Positions 55,895-64,000 of a DNA stretch of 64,000 nt are shown here, piece by piece. The number at the start of each line of letters is the position of its first letter. Within the stretch, counting starts at the first letter, position 1. The position numbers and the translations under genes are program-made. The stretch comes from an uncultured Paracoccaceae bacterium (GTDB taxonomy: Bacteria; Pseudomonadota; Alphaproteobacteria; Rhodobacterales; Rhodobacteraceae). The notes below the pieces were generated by a model. It was not told the DNA's origin. It saw only the letters and a program-made list of their open reading frames with translations, and did not search any database. The DNA lies in NCBI GenBank assembly GCA_947493745.1, contig CANLSM010000016.1:1-64000 (forward strand), in the 5' to 3' direction.

Positions 55895-57021
55895 GCCACT
55901 GAGCCGCCTTTGCGATATGCGGATATCTCCACCTCGCTCAACCCAAGCTCGCGGAGTACTTCGGCGGTATCCTCACCGTCGCGCGGAATGCGGGTGTTGC
56001 ATGGCAAGGGCGCGCCATCGAGGAACGGAGCGGGCGCGGGATGAGTGATATCCCCGTCCTCAACAAGAGCAGAGCGCGCGATCGCATGCGGGTGCAATGC
56101 TGCTTCCTCAAGGCTCAGAACCGGTGCTACGCATGCATCCGTTCCGTGAAAATGATCGGCCCATGCGTCGCGGCTTCGCGTCAGGAATTTCGCCGCCAGA
56201 AGAGCAGTCTGCTCGGGATATCGCACCGGGTCCATTTGATCGCCATATGCCTCCCGCGAGATGTCGAGCCCCGATAGCAGGGCTGCAAGAAACTGGGGCT
56301 CAATCGCGCCGACGGCCACATAGCGCCCATCCTTCGTCTCGTAGCAACGATAGAACGGCGCTGACCCGTCCAGCATGTTCCGACCTCTTGCAGGGCTCCA
56401 CTCTCCTGCGGCCTGCCAGCTTCGAAACATCCCCATCATCGATGTCACGCCGTCAAAGATCGAGGCATCCACGACGCGCCCGCGCCCGGTCCGCCGCACC
56501 TCGTTTAGCACCGCCAGAAGGCCCAGCGCCAGGTAGAGCGACCCGCCCCCGAAATCACCCACCAGATTGAGTGGCGGGGCTGGCGCGCGATCAGCATCAC
56601 CCATCGCATGCAGCGCGCCGGTGAGCGCGATATAGGTAAGATCGTGACCGGCCATCGGCGCACAGGGCCCGGCCTGCCCCCAGCCGGTCATGCGTCCATA
56701 GATCAGCGCGGGGTTTGCGCCATGACAGGCGTCAGGTCCCAGACCCAGCCGCTCCATGACACCGGGGCGCAATCCCTCGATCAGCATGTCCGAGCGGGCC
56801 GCCAGCCGCAGCGCCAGCGCCACCCCGTCGGCCTGCTTCAGATCAAGGACAATCGACCGCTTGCCCCGCCGCTCCACACTGCGCTCAAGAGAGACCGGTG
56901 CCCGACGCGGACGGTCGACAACCACCACGTCAGCCCCCAGATCAGCCAGCAACTGCCCGCAAAACGGCGCCGGACCAAGACCGGCAAATTCCAACACCCT
57001 GATCCCCGAAAGTGGTCCCAT
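55891..57021 (-). CDS. CaiB/BaiF-family CoA transferase (alpha-methylacyl-CoA racemase-like)
   Basis: 376 residues from ATG 57021 (GGGG 5 bases upstream; ATG 57063 is possible). Class III CoA-transferase fold: LSGIRVLEFAGLGPAPFCGQ, LADLGADVVVVDRP, and the catalytic-Asp region YIALTGALHAMGD. The sequence is closest in character to 2-methylacyl-CoA racemases, which share this fold. Coupled to the monooxygenase, perhaps for breakdown of an aromatic or branched acid via CoA thioesters; this is inference. Confidence 0.87.
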   Translation of the reverse strand: MGPLSGIRVLEFAGLGPAPFCGQLLADLGADVVVVDRPRRAPVSLERSVERRGKRSIVLDLKQADGVALALRLAARSDMLIEGLRPGVMERLGLGPDACHGANPALIYGRMTGWGQAGPCAPMAGHDLTYIALTGALHAMGDADRAPAPPLNLVGDFGGGSLYLALGLLAVLNEVRRTGRGRVVDASIFDGVTSMMGMFRSWQAAGEWSPARGRNMLDGSAPFYRCYETKDGRYVAVGAIEPQFLAALLSGLDISREAYGDQMDPVRYPEQTALLAAKFLTRSRDAWADHFHGTDACVAPVLSLEEAALHPHAIARSALVEDGDITHPAPAPFLDGAPLPCNTRIPRDGEDTAEVLRELGLSEVEISAYRKGGSVA

Positions 57022-57112
57022 AGGCCCCAACCGCTGCGATTCCCTCGCGGCGGATCGTGACATGCAAAGCCCGTTGCAGTCACCATAAAACGACCGCGAA
57101 GGTGTTGATCTC

Positions 57113-57153
57113 AAAACAGGAAAACGCCGACGCTTCGCAAAAACGCCGGCGTT
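57113..57153 (-). terminator. Candidate terminator downstream of dksA
   Basis: On the minus strand AACGCCG (57153-57147) pairs with CGGCGTT (57129-57123) over a 17-base loop and is followed by TTTTCCTGTTTT. The loop is long, so strength is uncertain. It separates dksA from the downstream CoA-transferase gene. Confidence 0.4.
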
Positions 57154-57162
57154 CTCGACTTC

Positions 57163-57180
57163 TTTTTGGCAAAAATATCC
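57163..57180. repeat. TTTTT-NNC-AAAAATATCC motif, copy 2
   Basis: Second copy of the motif seen at 37725-37742, again past the 3' end of a minus-strand gene (dksA). Confidence 0.5.
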
Positions 57181-57228
57181 AGATCCAGCCCCCGCCCACA
57201 GACGCAAGCCCCGGACCGGATCGCCGGA

Positions 57229-57657
57229 TCAATCGTCGCGGTGAACCTTTTCCTTGCGCTCATGACGTTCCTGCGCCTCAAGGCTCAGGGTCGCGATGGG
57301 TCGCGCATCGAGACGCTTGAGCGAAATCGGCTCGCCCGTGTCCTCGCAATACCCGTAGGAGCCGTCCTCGATCCGCCGCAGCGCCGCATCGATCTTGGAT
57401 ACGACTTTGCGCTGCCGGTCACGGGTGCGCAACTCCAGCGCCCGGTCGGTTTCCTCGGAGGCGCGATCCGCCACATCGGGAATGTTCCGGGTGCCTTCCT
57501 GCATGTCCTTGATGGTGCCGCTGCTTTCCTCCAGTATTGATGCCTTCCATGCCAACAGCTTGTTGCGGAAGAACTCCAACTGACGCTCATTCATAAACGG
57601 CTCGTCATCAGTCGGGTAATAGTCTGACTCAAACTTCTTTTCAGCCTTCATGGCCAT
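57229..57657 (-). CDS. dksA: RNA polymerase-binding factor DksA
   Basis: 142 residues. DksA enters the secondary channel and, with ppGpp, tunes promoters in the stringent response. The coiled-coil tip (NIPDVADRASEETDRALELRTRDR) carries the DxxDxA acidic residues. The globular end is YGYCEDTGEPISLKRLDARP: only one Cys, in place of the four zinc cysteines of E. coli DksA. This is the known alphaproteobacterial form, as in Rhodobacter. A poor ribosome context (GGGGTAACC) precedes the ATG. Confidence 0.96.
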   Translation of the reverse strand: MAMKAEKKFESDYYPTDDEPFMNERQLEFFRNKLLAWKASILEESSGTIKDMQEGTRNIPDVADRASEETDRALELRTRDRQRKVVSKIDAALRRIEDGSYGYCEDTGEPISLKRLDARPIATLSLEAQERHERKEKVHRDD

Positions 57658-57847
57658 GGTTACCCCGTCTTTTTTTTGAAAGCAGTTTTCGCGGCAAGCA
57701 ATCCGCGAGGCTGCTCCCTTATCTCTCCAACTGCGGCTGGCATAATGCCATTTGCCAAGGATGTCACGAGGAAGATATGTCGTTAATCATGATTTCGCCG
57801 TGATAGCGATGTCATCTGAGAATCACGAGGCAGGAGCGGACTGGCCC

Positions 57848-58690
57848 ATGAAGTTTTCGTCCACGGCGGACTATATCTCGACAGACGACCTGACGATTGC
57901 GGTCAATGCCGCGATAACGCTGGAGCGCCCGCTTCTGGTGAAGGGAGAGCCCGGAACCGGCAAGACGGAACTCGCCCGCCAGGTCTCGAAATCGCTTGGT
58001 CTGGAGATAGTCGAATGGTCGATCAAGTCGACCACCAAGGCGCAGCAGGGCCTTTACGAATATGACGCCGTGACACGCTTGCGCGACAGCCAGCTGGGCG
58101 ACGTCCGGGTCAAGGATATCGGCAACTATATCAAGCAGGGCAAGCTCTGGCAGGCCTTCACGGCAGACCAACGCAAGGTGCTTCTGATCGACGAGATCGA
58201 CAAGGCTGATATCGAGTTTCCCAACGATCTCCTGCAGGAACTCGACCGGATGGAGTTCTTCGTCTACGAGACCGGCCAGACGATCCGCGCGAAACACCGC
58301 CCCATCGTGATCATCACGTCGAACAACGAGAAGGAACTGCCCGACGCCTTCCTGCGTCGCTGCTTCTTCCACTACATCCGCTTTCCCGATGCCGAGACAC
58401 TGAAGGCCATTGTCGATGTGCATTTCCCCGGCATCAAACAGAGCCTTATCTCGGAGGCGCTCATGCAGTTCTTTGAGATCCGCGAGACGCCGGGGCTGAA
58501 GAAGAAGCCCTCGACCAGCGAAGTGCTCGACTGGCTGAAACTGCTGCTGGCCGAGGATCTTGACGCTGCGGACCTCAGGCGCGACGGCAAGGACGCCCTG
58601 CCCAAGCTGCACGGGGCGCTGCTCAAAAACGAGCAGGACGTGCATCTGTTTGAGCGCCTGGCCTTCATTGCGCGGCGGGACGGGCGCTGA
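57848..58690 (+). CDS. MoxR-family AAA+ ATPase
   Basis: 280 residues from the ATG at 57848, matching the MKFSSTADYI start usual for the family; ATG 57809 is an alternative. Walker A GEPGTGKTEL (about 35-44), Walker B VLLIDEIDKAD, sensor 1 ITSNNEKELPDAFLRRC. MoxR ATPases work with VWA proteins as chaperones for metalloenzyme maturation or membrane complexes. Its partner candidate is the VWA gene three genes downstream. It starts a five-gene series whose junctions overlap or lie within 5 bases. Confidence 0.95.
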   Translation: MKFSSTADYISTDDLTIAVNAAITLERPLLVKGEPGTGKTELARQVSKSLGLEIVEWSIKSTTKAQQGLYEYDAVTRLRDSQLGDVRVKDIGNYIKQGKLWQAFTADQRKVLLIDEIDKADIEFPNDLLQELDRMEFFVYETGQTIRAKHRPIVIITSNNEKELPDAFLRRCFFHYIRFPDAETLKAIVDVHFPGIKQSLISEALMQFFEIRETPGLKKKPSTSEVLDWLKLLLAEDLDAADLRRDGKDALPKLHGALLKNEQDVHLFERLAFIARRDGR

Positions 58691-59133
58691 TGGCGCTTGA
58701 GATCAGGCGGCCGGAGGCCGGGGATGAAGCGGACTGGCGCCGTCTCTGGCACGACTATCTCGACTTCTACGAGGCTTCTGTCCCCGACGCCGTGTACCAG
58801 ACCAGCTTTGCACGGCTGATCGGCAATGATCCGCAGGACTATCACGGATATCTCGCCTCCCTTGAGGGTCGACCTGTGGGTCTCGTACACTATCTCTTCC
58901 ACCGTCATATGTGGCGGAAGGAAAATGTTGTGTATCTGCAGGACCTCTATGTTGCCCCCGAAGCACGCGGGACCGGTGCCGGACGGGCGTTGATCGAGGC
59001 TGTTTACGCCGATGCAGATTTGCAAGGGTGCCCCAACGTTTACTGGTTAACGCAGGAGTTTAATTTGACCGCCAGACAGCTCTATGATCGGATCGCCGAG
59101 TTGACCCCGTTTATCAAGTATCAGCGAGGATAA
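58690..59133 (+). CDS. GNAT-family N-acetyltransferase
   Basis: 147 residues. The acetyl-CoA-binding signature YVAPEARGTGAGRALIEAVY (about 95-114) is clear. Start ATG overlaps the moxR stop by one base (TGATG). Substrate unknown; possibly modifies a component of the same operon. Confidence 0.92.
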   Translation: MALEIRRPEAGDEADWRRLWHDYLDFYEASVPDAVYQTSFARLIGNDPQDYHGYLASLEGRPVGLVHYLFHRHMWRKENVVYLQDLYVAPEARGTGAGRALIEAVYADADLQGCPNVYWLTQEFNLTARQLYDRIAELTPFIKYQRG

Positions 59134-59138
59134 GTATT

Positions 59139-60524
59139 TTGAAATTTCGGCTTCTTTTCCCGGTCCTTGTCGGAATGGCTCTTGCGGCCTGCGATACCCC
59201 CAATTCAGGCAATACACCCACTGCCTCGCGCAGTATCGAGAACGCCTCGTTTCGCCATCAGGTTCTCTCACGCGGGGTTGTGCGATCGAATGCGACGCTG
59301 GCCGAAGATTTCATCGGATTGACCTTTGCGCTGGAAAGCGGCCAGCCGCTGACCCGGCTCCTGCGCTACGAAGGGCCGATCGGGGTCGCTGTCCGGTCCC
59401 GCAGCCTGACGCCTTATGTCAGGGATCTGGACGCGCTTCTGAACCGGCTCCGGCGCGAAGCGGGGATCGAGATCAACCGGGTATCGGACCCTGAACTGGC
59501 GCAGATCCACATTGTCGCCGTTCCCTCCTCGCAGATCCAGCGGGTCTATCCGGGTGCCGCCTGCTTCATCGTTCCCGGCGAGACCTCGTGGAACGGATTT
59601 CGCAACCGCCCGCGACGGGACCGGCTGCGCTGGTCGGCACAGCGCACCCTTGGCACCACGGCCATTTTCCTGCCGACCGACAGCACGCCACAGGACGTTC
59701 GCGACTGCCTGCACGAGGAGATCGCGCAGGCCCTCGGCACGGCGAACGATATCTATCGCCTGCCCGACTCGGTGTTCAATGACGACAATTTCCATTCCAT
59801 CGTGACCCCCTTCGACATGCTAATGCTGCGCACGCTTTATGATCCGTCGCTGCGCTCGGGAATGACGAAGGCGGAAGTGTCCGCACGGGCTGTCGGCATT
59901 CTGGACCGTATCAATCCGCAGGGGCGCGGCGTGGGTCGCGTGACACGCGCCTCCAGCTCTCCCGCCTGGAAGTCCGCGATTGAGACCGCGCTCGCGCGCG
60001 ATGGTTCCAGGAACGCACGTCTGCGGTCCGCGGATCGGGCAGTACAGATCGCCAGCGGAATGCGTCCGCAGGATCATCGTCTGGGTGTCGCCCTTCTGAC
60101 GCGCGGACGGTTGCGCATGTCCTCCTCTCCCGATGAGGCTGCGAAGGATTTTGAGGCCGCGCATCAGGTCTTTGTCCGCCGTCTCGGGCGCAGGGATCTT
60201 CGCGCGGCCCAGTCGGCGCTGCATCTCGCTGTGGCCGAGTTGCGTCGTGGCCGGTTCGAGCAGACGCTGTCCCTTACCGAAGGCTCGCTGGAAACAGCGC
60301 TGCGGGGCGAGAATGCGATCCTTGCCTCCGGCCTCTATGCTGTCCGGTCCGAGGCGCTGACCGCCATGGGCCGCGGACGGGAGGCGCAAAGGTCGCGGGT
60401 CGAAAGCCTGAAATGGGCCCGGCTTGCCTTTGGCGACAGCGATGGAATGATGGCGGCCGCTCAGGCCGAGCTGGAAAATCTCGGGGTCGAACCTGAGGTG
60501 ATCTCGCGGGCGCTCCGACCATGA
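59139..60524 (+). CDS. DUF2927 lipoprotein, putative zinc-metallopeptidase-like
   Basis: 461 residues; TTG start 8 bases after GAGGA and 5 bases past the GNAT stop. Lipobox LAAC (Cys about 18). The DUF2927 domain (about 55-245) includes CLHEEIAQALG, which resembles a HExxxxxG metal site, and LPDSVFNDDNFHSIVTPFD. The C-terminal 200 residues are helical repeat-like (TPR-like spacing, RGENAILASGLYAVRSEAL). A peptidase role is unproven. It overlaps the next small gene by ATGA. Confidence 0.85.
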   Translation: MKFRLLFPVLVGMALAACDTPNSGNTPTASRSIENASFRHQVLSRGVVRSNATLAEDFIGLTFALESGQPLTRLLRYEGPIGVAVRSRSLTPYVRDLDALLNRLRREAGIEINRVSDPELAQIHIVAVPSSQIQRVYPGAACFIVPGETSWNGFRNRPRRDRLRWSAQRTLGTTAIFLPTDSTPQDVRDCLHEEIAQALGTANDIYRLPDSVFNDDNFHSIVTPFDMLMLRTLYDPSLRSGMTKAEVSARAVGILDRINPQGRGVGRVTRASSSPAWKSAIETALARDGSRNARLRSADRAVQIASGMRPQDHRLGVALLTRGRLRMSSSPDEAAKDFEAAHQVFVRRLGRRDLRAAQSALHLAVAELRRGRFEQTLSLTEGSLETALRGENAILASGLYAVRSEALTAMGRGREAQRSRVESLKWARLAFGDSDGMMAAAQAELENLGVEPEVISRALRP

Positions 60525-60688
60525 TCTACCTCATCGCCTTTGCAGCCGGCTTTGCCTTTGGCTGGTTCCGGGCTGCAAAACGCGGTGGAGATCGTCTCGA
60601 CAAGCTGCAATACGGCGCAGGTCACGGCATTGCCTTCGCACTTGCCGCCCTGGCGCTCAGCATCCTGATCGCCCGCCTGATCTACTAG
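60521..60688 (+). CDS. 55-residue protein with two membrane helices
   Basis: Starts at ATG 60521 overlapping the DUF2927 stop (ATGA) and ends with TAG 60688, 5 bases before the VWA gene. Helix 1 is MIYLIAFAAGFAFGWFRA, a polar loop KRGGDRLDKLQYGAGHG follows, and helix 2 is IAFALAALALSILIARLIY. Overlap with the upstream gene, good codon use and exact fit between neighbours support a real gene. Function unknown; it may anchor or regulate the neighbouring VWA/lipoprotein pair. Confidence 0.75.
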   Translation: MIYLIAFAAGFAFGWFRAAKRGGDRLDKLQYGAGHGIAFALAALALSILIARLIY

Positions 60689-60693
60689 GCACG

Positions 60694-61878
60694 ATGTTCA
60701 CCCGCTTCTTCGCCACTCTGCGCGATGCCGGTATTCCGGTCTCGCTGCGCGAATATCTGAGTTTTCTTGAAGCGCTTGACGCCCAGATCGTCCTTTATGA
60801 CATCGAAGGGTTCTACTATCTTGCACGCACGGCTCTGGTGAAGGACGAGCGGCATCTCGACCGCTTCGATCAGGCTTTCTCTCATAATTTCAAAGGGCTT
60901 GAGGCACTTGGCGTCGCGGATATCCTCAACGCCGTCGATATCCCCGAGGACTGGGTCCGCAAGCTGGCCGAAAAGCACCTGAGCGAGAAAGAGCGCGCGG
61001 AGATTGAGGCGCTCGGCGGGTTCGAGGAGCTGATGGAGACGCTGAAGGAGCGGTTGGCCGAACAGGAAAAACGTCATCAGGGCGGCAGCAAATGGATCGG
61101 GACCGCAGGCACGTCGCCGTTCGGGGCCTATGGCTACAACCCGGAAGGCGTTCGCATCGGTCAGAAGGAGAGCCGCCACCAGCGCGCGGTGAAGGTCTGG
61201 GACAAGCGCGAGTTCCGCAACCTCGATGACAGTGTCGAGCTTGGCACCCGCAACATCAAGGTCGCTCTCAAGCGCCTGCGCCGCTGGGCCCGCGACGGAG
61301 CAGACGAGGAACTGGATCTCGACAGCACGATCCGGGCCACCGCCGAGCATGGCTATCTGGATGTCCAGACCCGACCCGAGCGACGGAATGCGGTGAAAGT
61401 GCTTCTGTTTCTCGATGTCGGCGGCTCGATGGACCCTTACATCAAGCTGGTCGAGGAACTGTTCTCCGCCGCCCGGACCGAGTTCAAGCATCTCGACTTC
61501 TTCTACTTTCACAATTGCCTCTATGAGGGTGTCTGGCGCGACAACAGCAGACGCTGGCAGGAGCAAACGTCAACTCAGGACGTGCTCAGAACCTATGGCA
61601 AGGACTACAAGGTGATCTTTGTCGGCGATGCCTCCATGTCACCTTACGAGATCGCCTATCCCGGCGGCGCGAACGAGCACTGGAATGCCGAGGCTGGCTC
61701 CGTCTGGCTGACCCGCGCACGCGACCAGTGGCCTTCGAGCATCTGGATCAATCCGGTGAAAGAAGCGCATTGGGGCTATACCCAGTCGATTGCGATGATC
61801 CGCGAGCTGTTTGCAGACCTTATGTTCCCGATGACCCTGAAGGGCATCGAGGCCGCCATGCGCGAACTGGTCCGTTGA
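60694..61878 (+). CDS. VWA-domain protein (CoxE-like)
   Basis: 394 residues. N-terminal half is helical and charged (about 1-230); the VWA domain follows from about 230, with a MIDAS DVGGSMDPY (Asp-x-Gly-x-Ser, variant of DxSxS) and VIFVGDASMSPYE. This is the CoxE-like partner class of MoxR ATPases, which mature metalloenzymes such as CO dehydrogenase or gas-vesicle-like complexes in other bacteria. No target metalloenzyme is encoded nearby. Confidence 0.93.
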   Translation: MFTRFFATLRDAGIPVSLREYLSFLEALDAQIVLYDIEGFYYLARTALVKDERHLDRFDQAFSHNFKGLEALGVADILNAVDIPEDWVRKLAEKHLSEKERAEIEALGGFEELMETLKERLAEQEKRHQGGSKWIGTAGTSPFGAYGYNPEGVRIGQKESRHQRAVKVWDKREFRNLDDSVELGTRNIKVALKRLRRWARDGADEELDLDSTIRATAEHGYLDVQTRPERRNAVKVLLFLDVGGSMDPYIKLVEELFSAARTEFKHLDFFYFHNCLYEGVWRDNSRRWQEQTSTQDVLRTYGKDYKVIFVGDASMSPYEIAYPGGANEHWNAEAGSVWLTRARDQWPSSIWINPVKEAHWGYTQSIAMIRELFADLMFPMTLKGIEAAMRELVR

Positions 61879-61963
61879 TCTGGTAAGCGCCGGTCAGAGA
61901 CCTTAGGTTGGCCCCTACGAGCGAATAGCGGAGGCTGCGTGCCACATCTGACTGAGCCAGCCG

Positions 61964-62596
61964 ATGACTGAGCTGATTGCGGAATATGTCACCGCTTACG
62001 GGCTGTTCACGCTTTTCGGCTTCCTGTTCTTTGCCTGCCTGGGCATTCCCGCGCCGGCCTCGGTCGTGCTGCTGGTCGGCGGGGCTTTCGTGGAAAGCGG
62101 TGAGTTGCCACTGGTTGCGACCTTCGTCGTCTCGTTCGTCTCGTCCGTGCTGGGCAATCAGGCCGGGTATTTCCTGGGCCGAACGGGGGGCCGCCGGATG
62201 CGGGCCGGACTGTGGCGTCAGGGGCGCTGGAACCGGTCGATGAAACGCGCGGAACGCTACACCGCGAAATGGGGACTGATCGGGCTCTTTCTGAGTTGCT
62301 GGCTGATCACACCACTTGGGCCATATGTAGCCATTGTGTGCGGCATCAACCGCATCCGCTGGTTCGACTTTTCTCTGGTCAATGCCGCAGGCCTGCTCGT
62401 CTGGGTGGTGCTCTATATGTGGCTGGGTATGCGGTTCAGCGCCAACCTTGATGTCATCTCAACCTATCTGGGCCGGGTCAGCGGCGTGCTGGCGTTCATC
62501 GTCGCGGTCGTCGCAATCTACATGATCTTCTGGCGGCGCGGCAGTGGCACAGCCGAGACCGATGATCTGGAAAATCCCGATCTCCACCCCAAATAG
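61964..62596 (+). CDS. DedA/VTT-family membrane protein
   Basis: 210 residues, five or six membrane helices. GNQAGYFLGRTGGRR and the G-x-x-x-P-like LGIPAPASVVLLVGG match the DedA (SNARE-associated/VTT) family, implicated in undecaprenyl-phosphate or phospholipid recycling and membrane potential. The conserved loop segment is FLSCWLITPLGPYVAIVCGI. It is 85 bases after the VWA gene, so it may be transcribed from the same or its own promoter. Confidence 0.88.
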   Translation: MTELIAEYVTAYGLFTLFGFLFFACLGIPAPASVVLLVGGAFVESGELPLVATFVVSFVSSVLGNQAGYFLGRTGGRRMRAGLWRQGRWNRSMKRAERYTAKWGLIGLFLSCWLITPLGPYVAIVCGINRIRWFDFSLVNAAGLLVWVVLYMWLGMRFSANLDVISTYLGRVSGVLAFIVAVVAIYMIFWRRGSGTAETDDLENPDLHPK

Positions 62597-62602
62597 TAAT
62601 TC

Positions 62603-63109
62603 ATGTCAGGTTTTATGAAATTGGCGGATGTTCACGGGATGGATGATGCTGTCTGGCGTCGTCACGCGAACCCGTGGAGCGCCTGGACACGCCTGCCGAT
62701 CCTGCCGCTGGCCTGTATCGCGATCTGGGCGAGGGTCTGGATCGGCTGGTGGTGCCTTGTGCCGCTGGCGCTCCTCGTGCTGTGGACATGGGCCAACCCG
62801 AGGGCGTTCGGCGAGCCCGAGCGCACCGACAGCTGGACTTCCAGGGCCGTGATGGGCGAGCGGGTCTGGCTGAACCGCGCCGATATTCCGATCCCGCCGC
62901 ATCACGCACGCATGATCTGGATACTGGTCGCGATCCCGTCAATAGGCCTCCTGCCGCTGGTCTGGGGCCTCTGGCAGCTTTCTCTCTGGCCGGTTTTGCT
63001 GGGGCTGACGGCGGTGCTTGGCGGGAAACTCTGGTTTCTCGACCGCATGGTCTGGCTCTTCGACGACATGGCGACGCAGGACCCCTACAGGGGGTGGCTG
63101 AGATGCTGA
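62603..63109 (+). CDS. DUF6653-like membrane protein
   Basis: 168 residues. An N-terminal VWRRHANPWSAWTRLP block precedes two hydrophobic segments (about 30-60), then NRADIPIPPHHARMIW and two more helices, ending with WLFDDMATQDPYRGW. The pattern of a HANPWSxWTR start and MxxQDPY end is that of DUF6653, of unknown function. It begins 7 bases past the DedA gene and overlaps the M48 start by 7 bases. Confidence 0.8.
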   Translation: MSGFMKLADVHGMDDAVWRRHANPWSAWTRLPILPLACIAIWARVWIGWWCLVPLALLVLWTWANPRAFGEPERTDSWTSRAVMGERVWLNRADIPIPPHHARMIWILVAIPSIGLLPLVWGLWQLSLWPVLLGLTAVLGGKLWFLDRMVWLFDDMATQDPYRGWLRC

Positions 63110-63780
63110 AGCTCGGCCCGATCATCCTGGCGGTTCTGGTGGGGCTTGCGATGTACCGCTTCTCGGCCTGGCGCACCAAGCGGGAACTGGATGCGCGCTC
63201 AACCCTGCTTGCGGACGCACGGATCAAGGCCCTGACCGACCGGATGGCCCGCGAACTCGAACTAGATCAGATCCGGGTGCATATCTACGAGATCGCCCCG
63301 ATCAACGGGCTTGCGGCCCCAGACGGGCGGATTTTCATCACCCGCGGGTTCTTTGACAAATACCGGCTGGGCGAGGTCTCGGCCGAGGAGATGGCCAGCG
63401 TCATCGCCCATGAGCTTGGCCATGTGGCGCTGGGGCATTCCAAGCGGCGGATGATCGACTTTTCCGGGCAGAATGCGATCCGTATCATCTTGGCGACCGT
63501 ATTGGGCCGGTTCATTCCTTTTGTCGGTGTCTATCTCGCGAATTTCCTGACCGGCCTGCTGGCAGCGCGCCTGTCGCGGCAGGACGAATATGAGGCCGAC
63601 GCCTATGCTGCGGCACTCCTGACCAAGGCGGGGATCGGGGTTGAGCCGCAGATCACGCTTTTCGAGAAGCTTGAGAAGCTGACCGGCGCAGGCGGACAAC
63701 TGGCCTGGCTGATGAGCCATCCCAAGACTGTGGACCGGGTGGATGCGCTGAAGCGGCTCGACGCCGCCTGGCAGGCCTGA
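63103..63780 (+). CDS. M48-family (HtpX/Oma1-type) metallopeptidase
   Basis: 225 residues from ATG 63103. One N-terminal membrane helix (about 4-20), then the catalytic zinc motif HELGHVALGH (about 106-115) and the downstream metal ligand EYEADAYAAALL. M48 peptidases carry out membrane protein or lipoprotein quality control. It closes the DUF6653/M48 pair and may be part of the envelope-stress role of this whole stretch; the last point is inference. Confidence 0.92.
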   Translation: MLKLGPIILAVLVGLAMYRFSAWRTKRELDARSTLLADARIKALTDRMARELELDQIRVHIYEIAPINGLAAPDGRIFITRGFFDKYRLGEVSAEEMASVIAHELGHVALGHSKRRMIDFSGQNAIRIILATVLGRFIPFVGVYLANFLTGLLAARLSRQDEYEADAYAAALLTKAGIGVEPQITLFEKLEKLTGAGGQLAWLMSHPKTVDRVDALKRLDAAWQA

Positions 63781-63783
63781 CCC

Positions 63784-64000
63784 CTATCCCAGAACCTTTG
63801 CCAATCGCGGAAGTTTCGCGCGTTTGAGAAGCGCACGAAGCTCTTGCGACCTTCCGGACGCGGCCTCGGCCCGGGCCAGCATGGTCTGCGCGACAGCGGG
63901 GATCATGTCGCCCTTTGTGTGAAAAGCCTCCAGCAGCAACTCATCCGGGTTGCGGCGCAAGAGGCCGTATTGCCCCAGCACGCGGGTGGGAAAGTCCTTC
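63784..64000 (-). CDS. 3' end of an unidentified gene (5' end outside window)
   Basis: The minus-strand frame is open through the right edge, so only the last 71 or so residues are visible (from KDFPTRVLGQYGLLRRNPDE to LARLAKVLG-like end). The end is helical and basic (ALLKRAKLPRLAK). No domain can be named. It is convergent with the M48 gene, 3 bases apart. Confidence 0.6.
   Translation of the reverse strand, partial: KDFPTRVLGQYGLLRRNPDELLLEAFHTKGDMIPAVAQTMLARAEAASGRSQELRALLKRAKLPRLAKVLG

Noticed and set aside
1-64000. CRISPR arrays, insertion sequences, prophage genes
   Set aside because: No repeat-spacer pattern, transposase, integrase or phage structural gene recognised in either strand.

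Overview
The window reads as a stretch of chromosome from a marine alphaproteobacterium of the Rhodobacterales/Roseobacter type. The grounds are the GC-rich codon use, the blocks yceD-rpmF-plsX-fabH-ihfA-merR and dgt-argS-SPOR-nagZ-scpA-scpB, an alphaproteobacterial DksA with one cysteine, Rhodobacterales families (DUF6446, DUF6653), and a SAM-II riboswitch in front of metZ. It is almost entirely chromosomal housekeeping sequence. I see no insertion sequence, prophage, CRISPR array, rRNA or replication origin. I identify 65 coding regions (two cut by the window edges), two tRNAs, one riboswitch and a few candidate promoters and terminators.

Layout. 1-2.7 kb: end of a large surface protein and an output-less NIT-domain membrane sensor. 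2.7-7.7 kb: secreted alpha/beta hydrolase, tRNA-Arg(TCT), two tandem O-antigen-ligase-like membrane proteins, efp. 7.7-15.9 kb: protoglobin-like protein, Tat-exported 2',3'-cyclic nucleotidase, suhB-type phosphatase, YgfZ, a glycosyltransferase, an exporter ABC protein, a serine/alanine-glyoxylate aminotransferase. 16-19.4 kb: nadA, a secreted CAP protein, nadB. 19.4-27.1 kb: SleB-like hydrolase, pyruvate phosphate dikinase, then glyQ-VOC-DUF6446-glyS, in which every junction overlaps. 27.2-33 kb: HhH membrane protein, BON-OmpA protein, TPP enzyme, TrkH. 33.2-39.5 kb: CNB-flavoprotein, folE, SAM-II riboswitch-metZ, GST, olsB, msrB, BamE. 39.6-45.9 kb: yceD to merR, tRNA-Pro(GGG), dCTP deaminase, TbpB-like lipoprotein. 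45.9-53 kb: minus-strand division/translation block, divergent from an A-type Fe-S carrier. 53-57.7 kb: sulfotransferase-like protein, xth, monooxygenase/CoA-transferase pair, dksA. 57.8-63.8 kb: a compact plus-strand series of moxR, GNAT, DUF2927 lipoprotein, a 55-residue two-helix protein, VWA (CoxE-like) protein, DedA, DUF6653 and M48 peptidase.

No single locus is clearly a new system. The strongest anomalies are: (1) an AT-rich, in-frame segment of about 55 codons inside glyS with codon use foreign to its surroundings, and a milder patch of the same kind at the Fe-S end of nadA; (2) the moxR-GNAT-DUF2927-miniprotein-VWA operon, which looks like one functional envelope/chaperone unit; (3) a cyclic-nucleotide-binding flavoprotein of thioredoxin-reductase fold without the CxxC; (4) a stand-alone protoglobin-like protein; (5) the two translationally coupled accessory genes between the GlyRS subunits. 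All names rest on reading motifs by eye; no database search was run.
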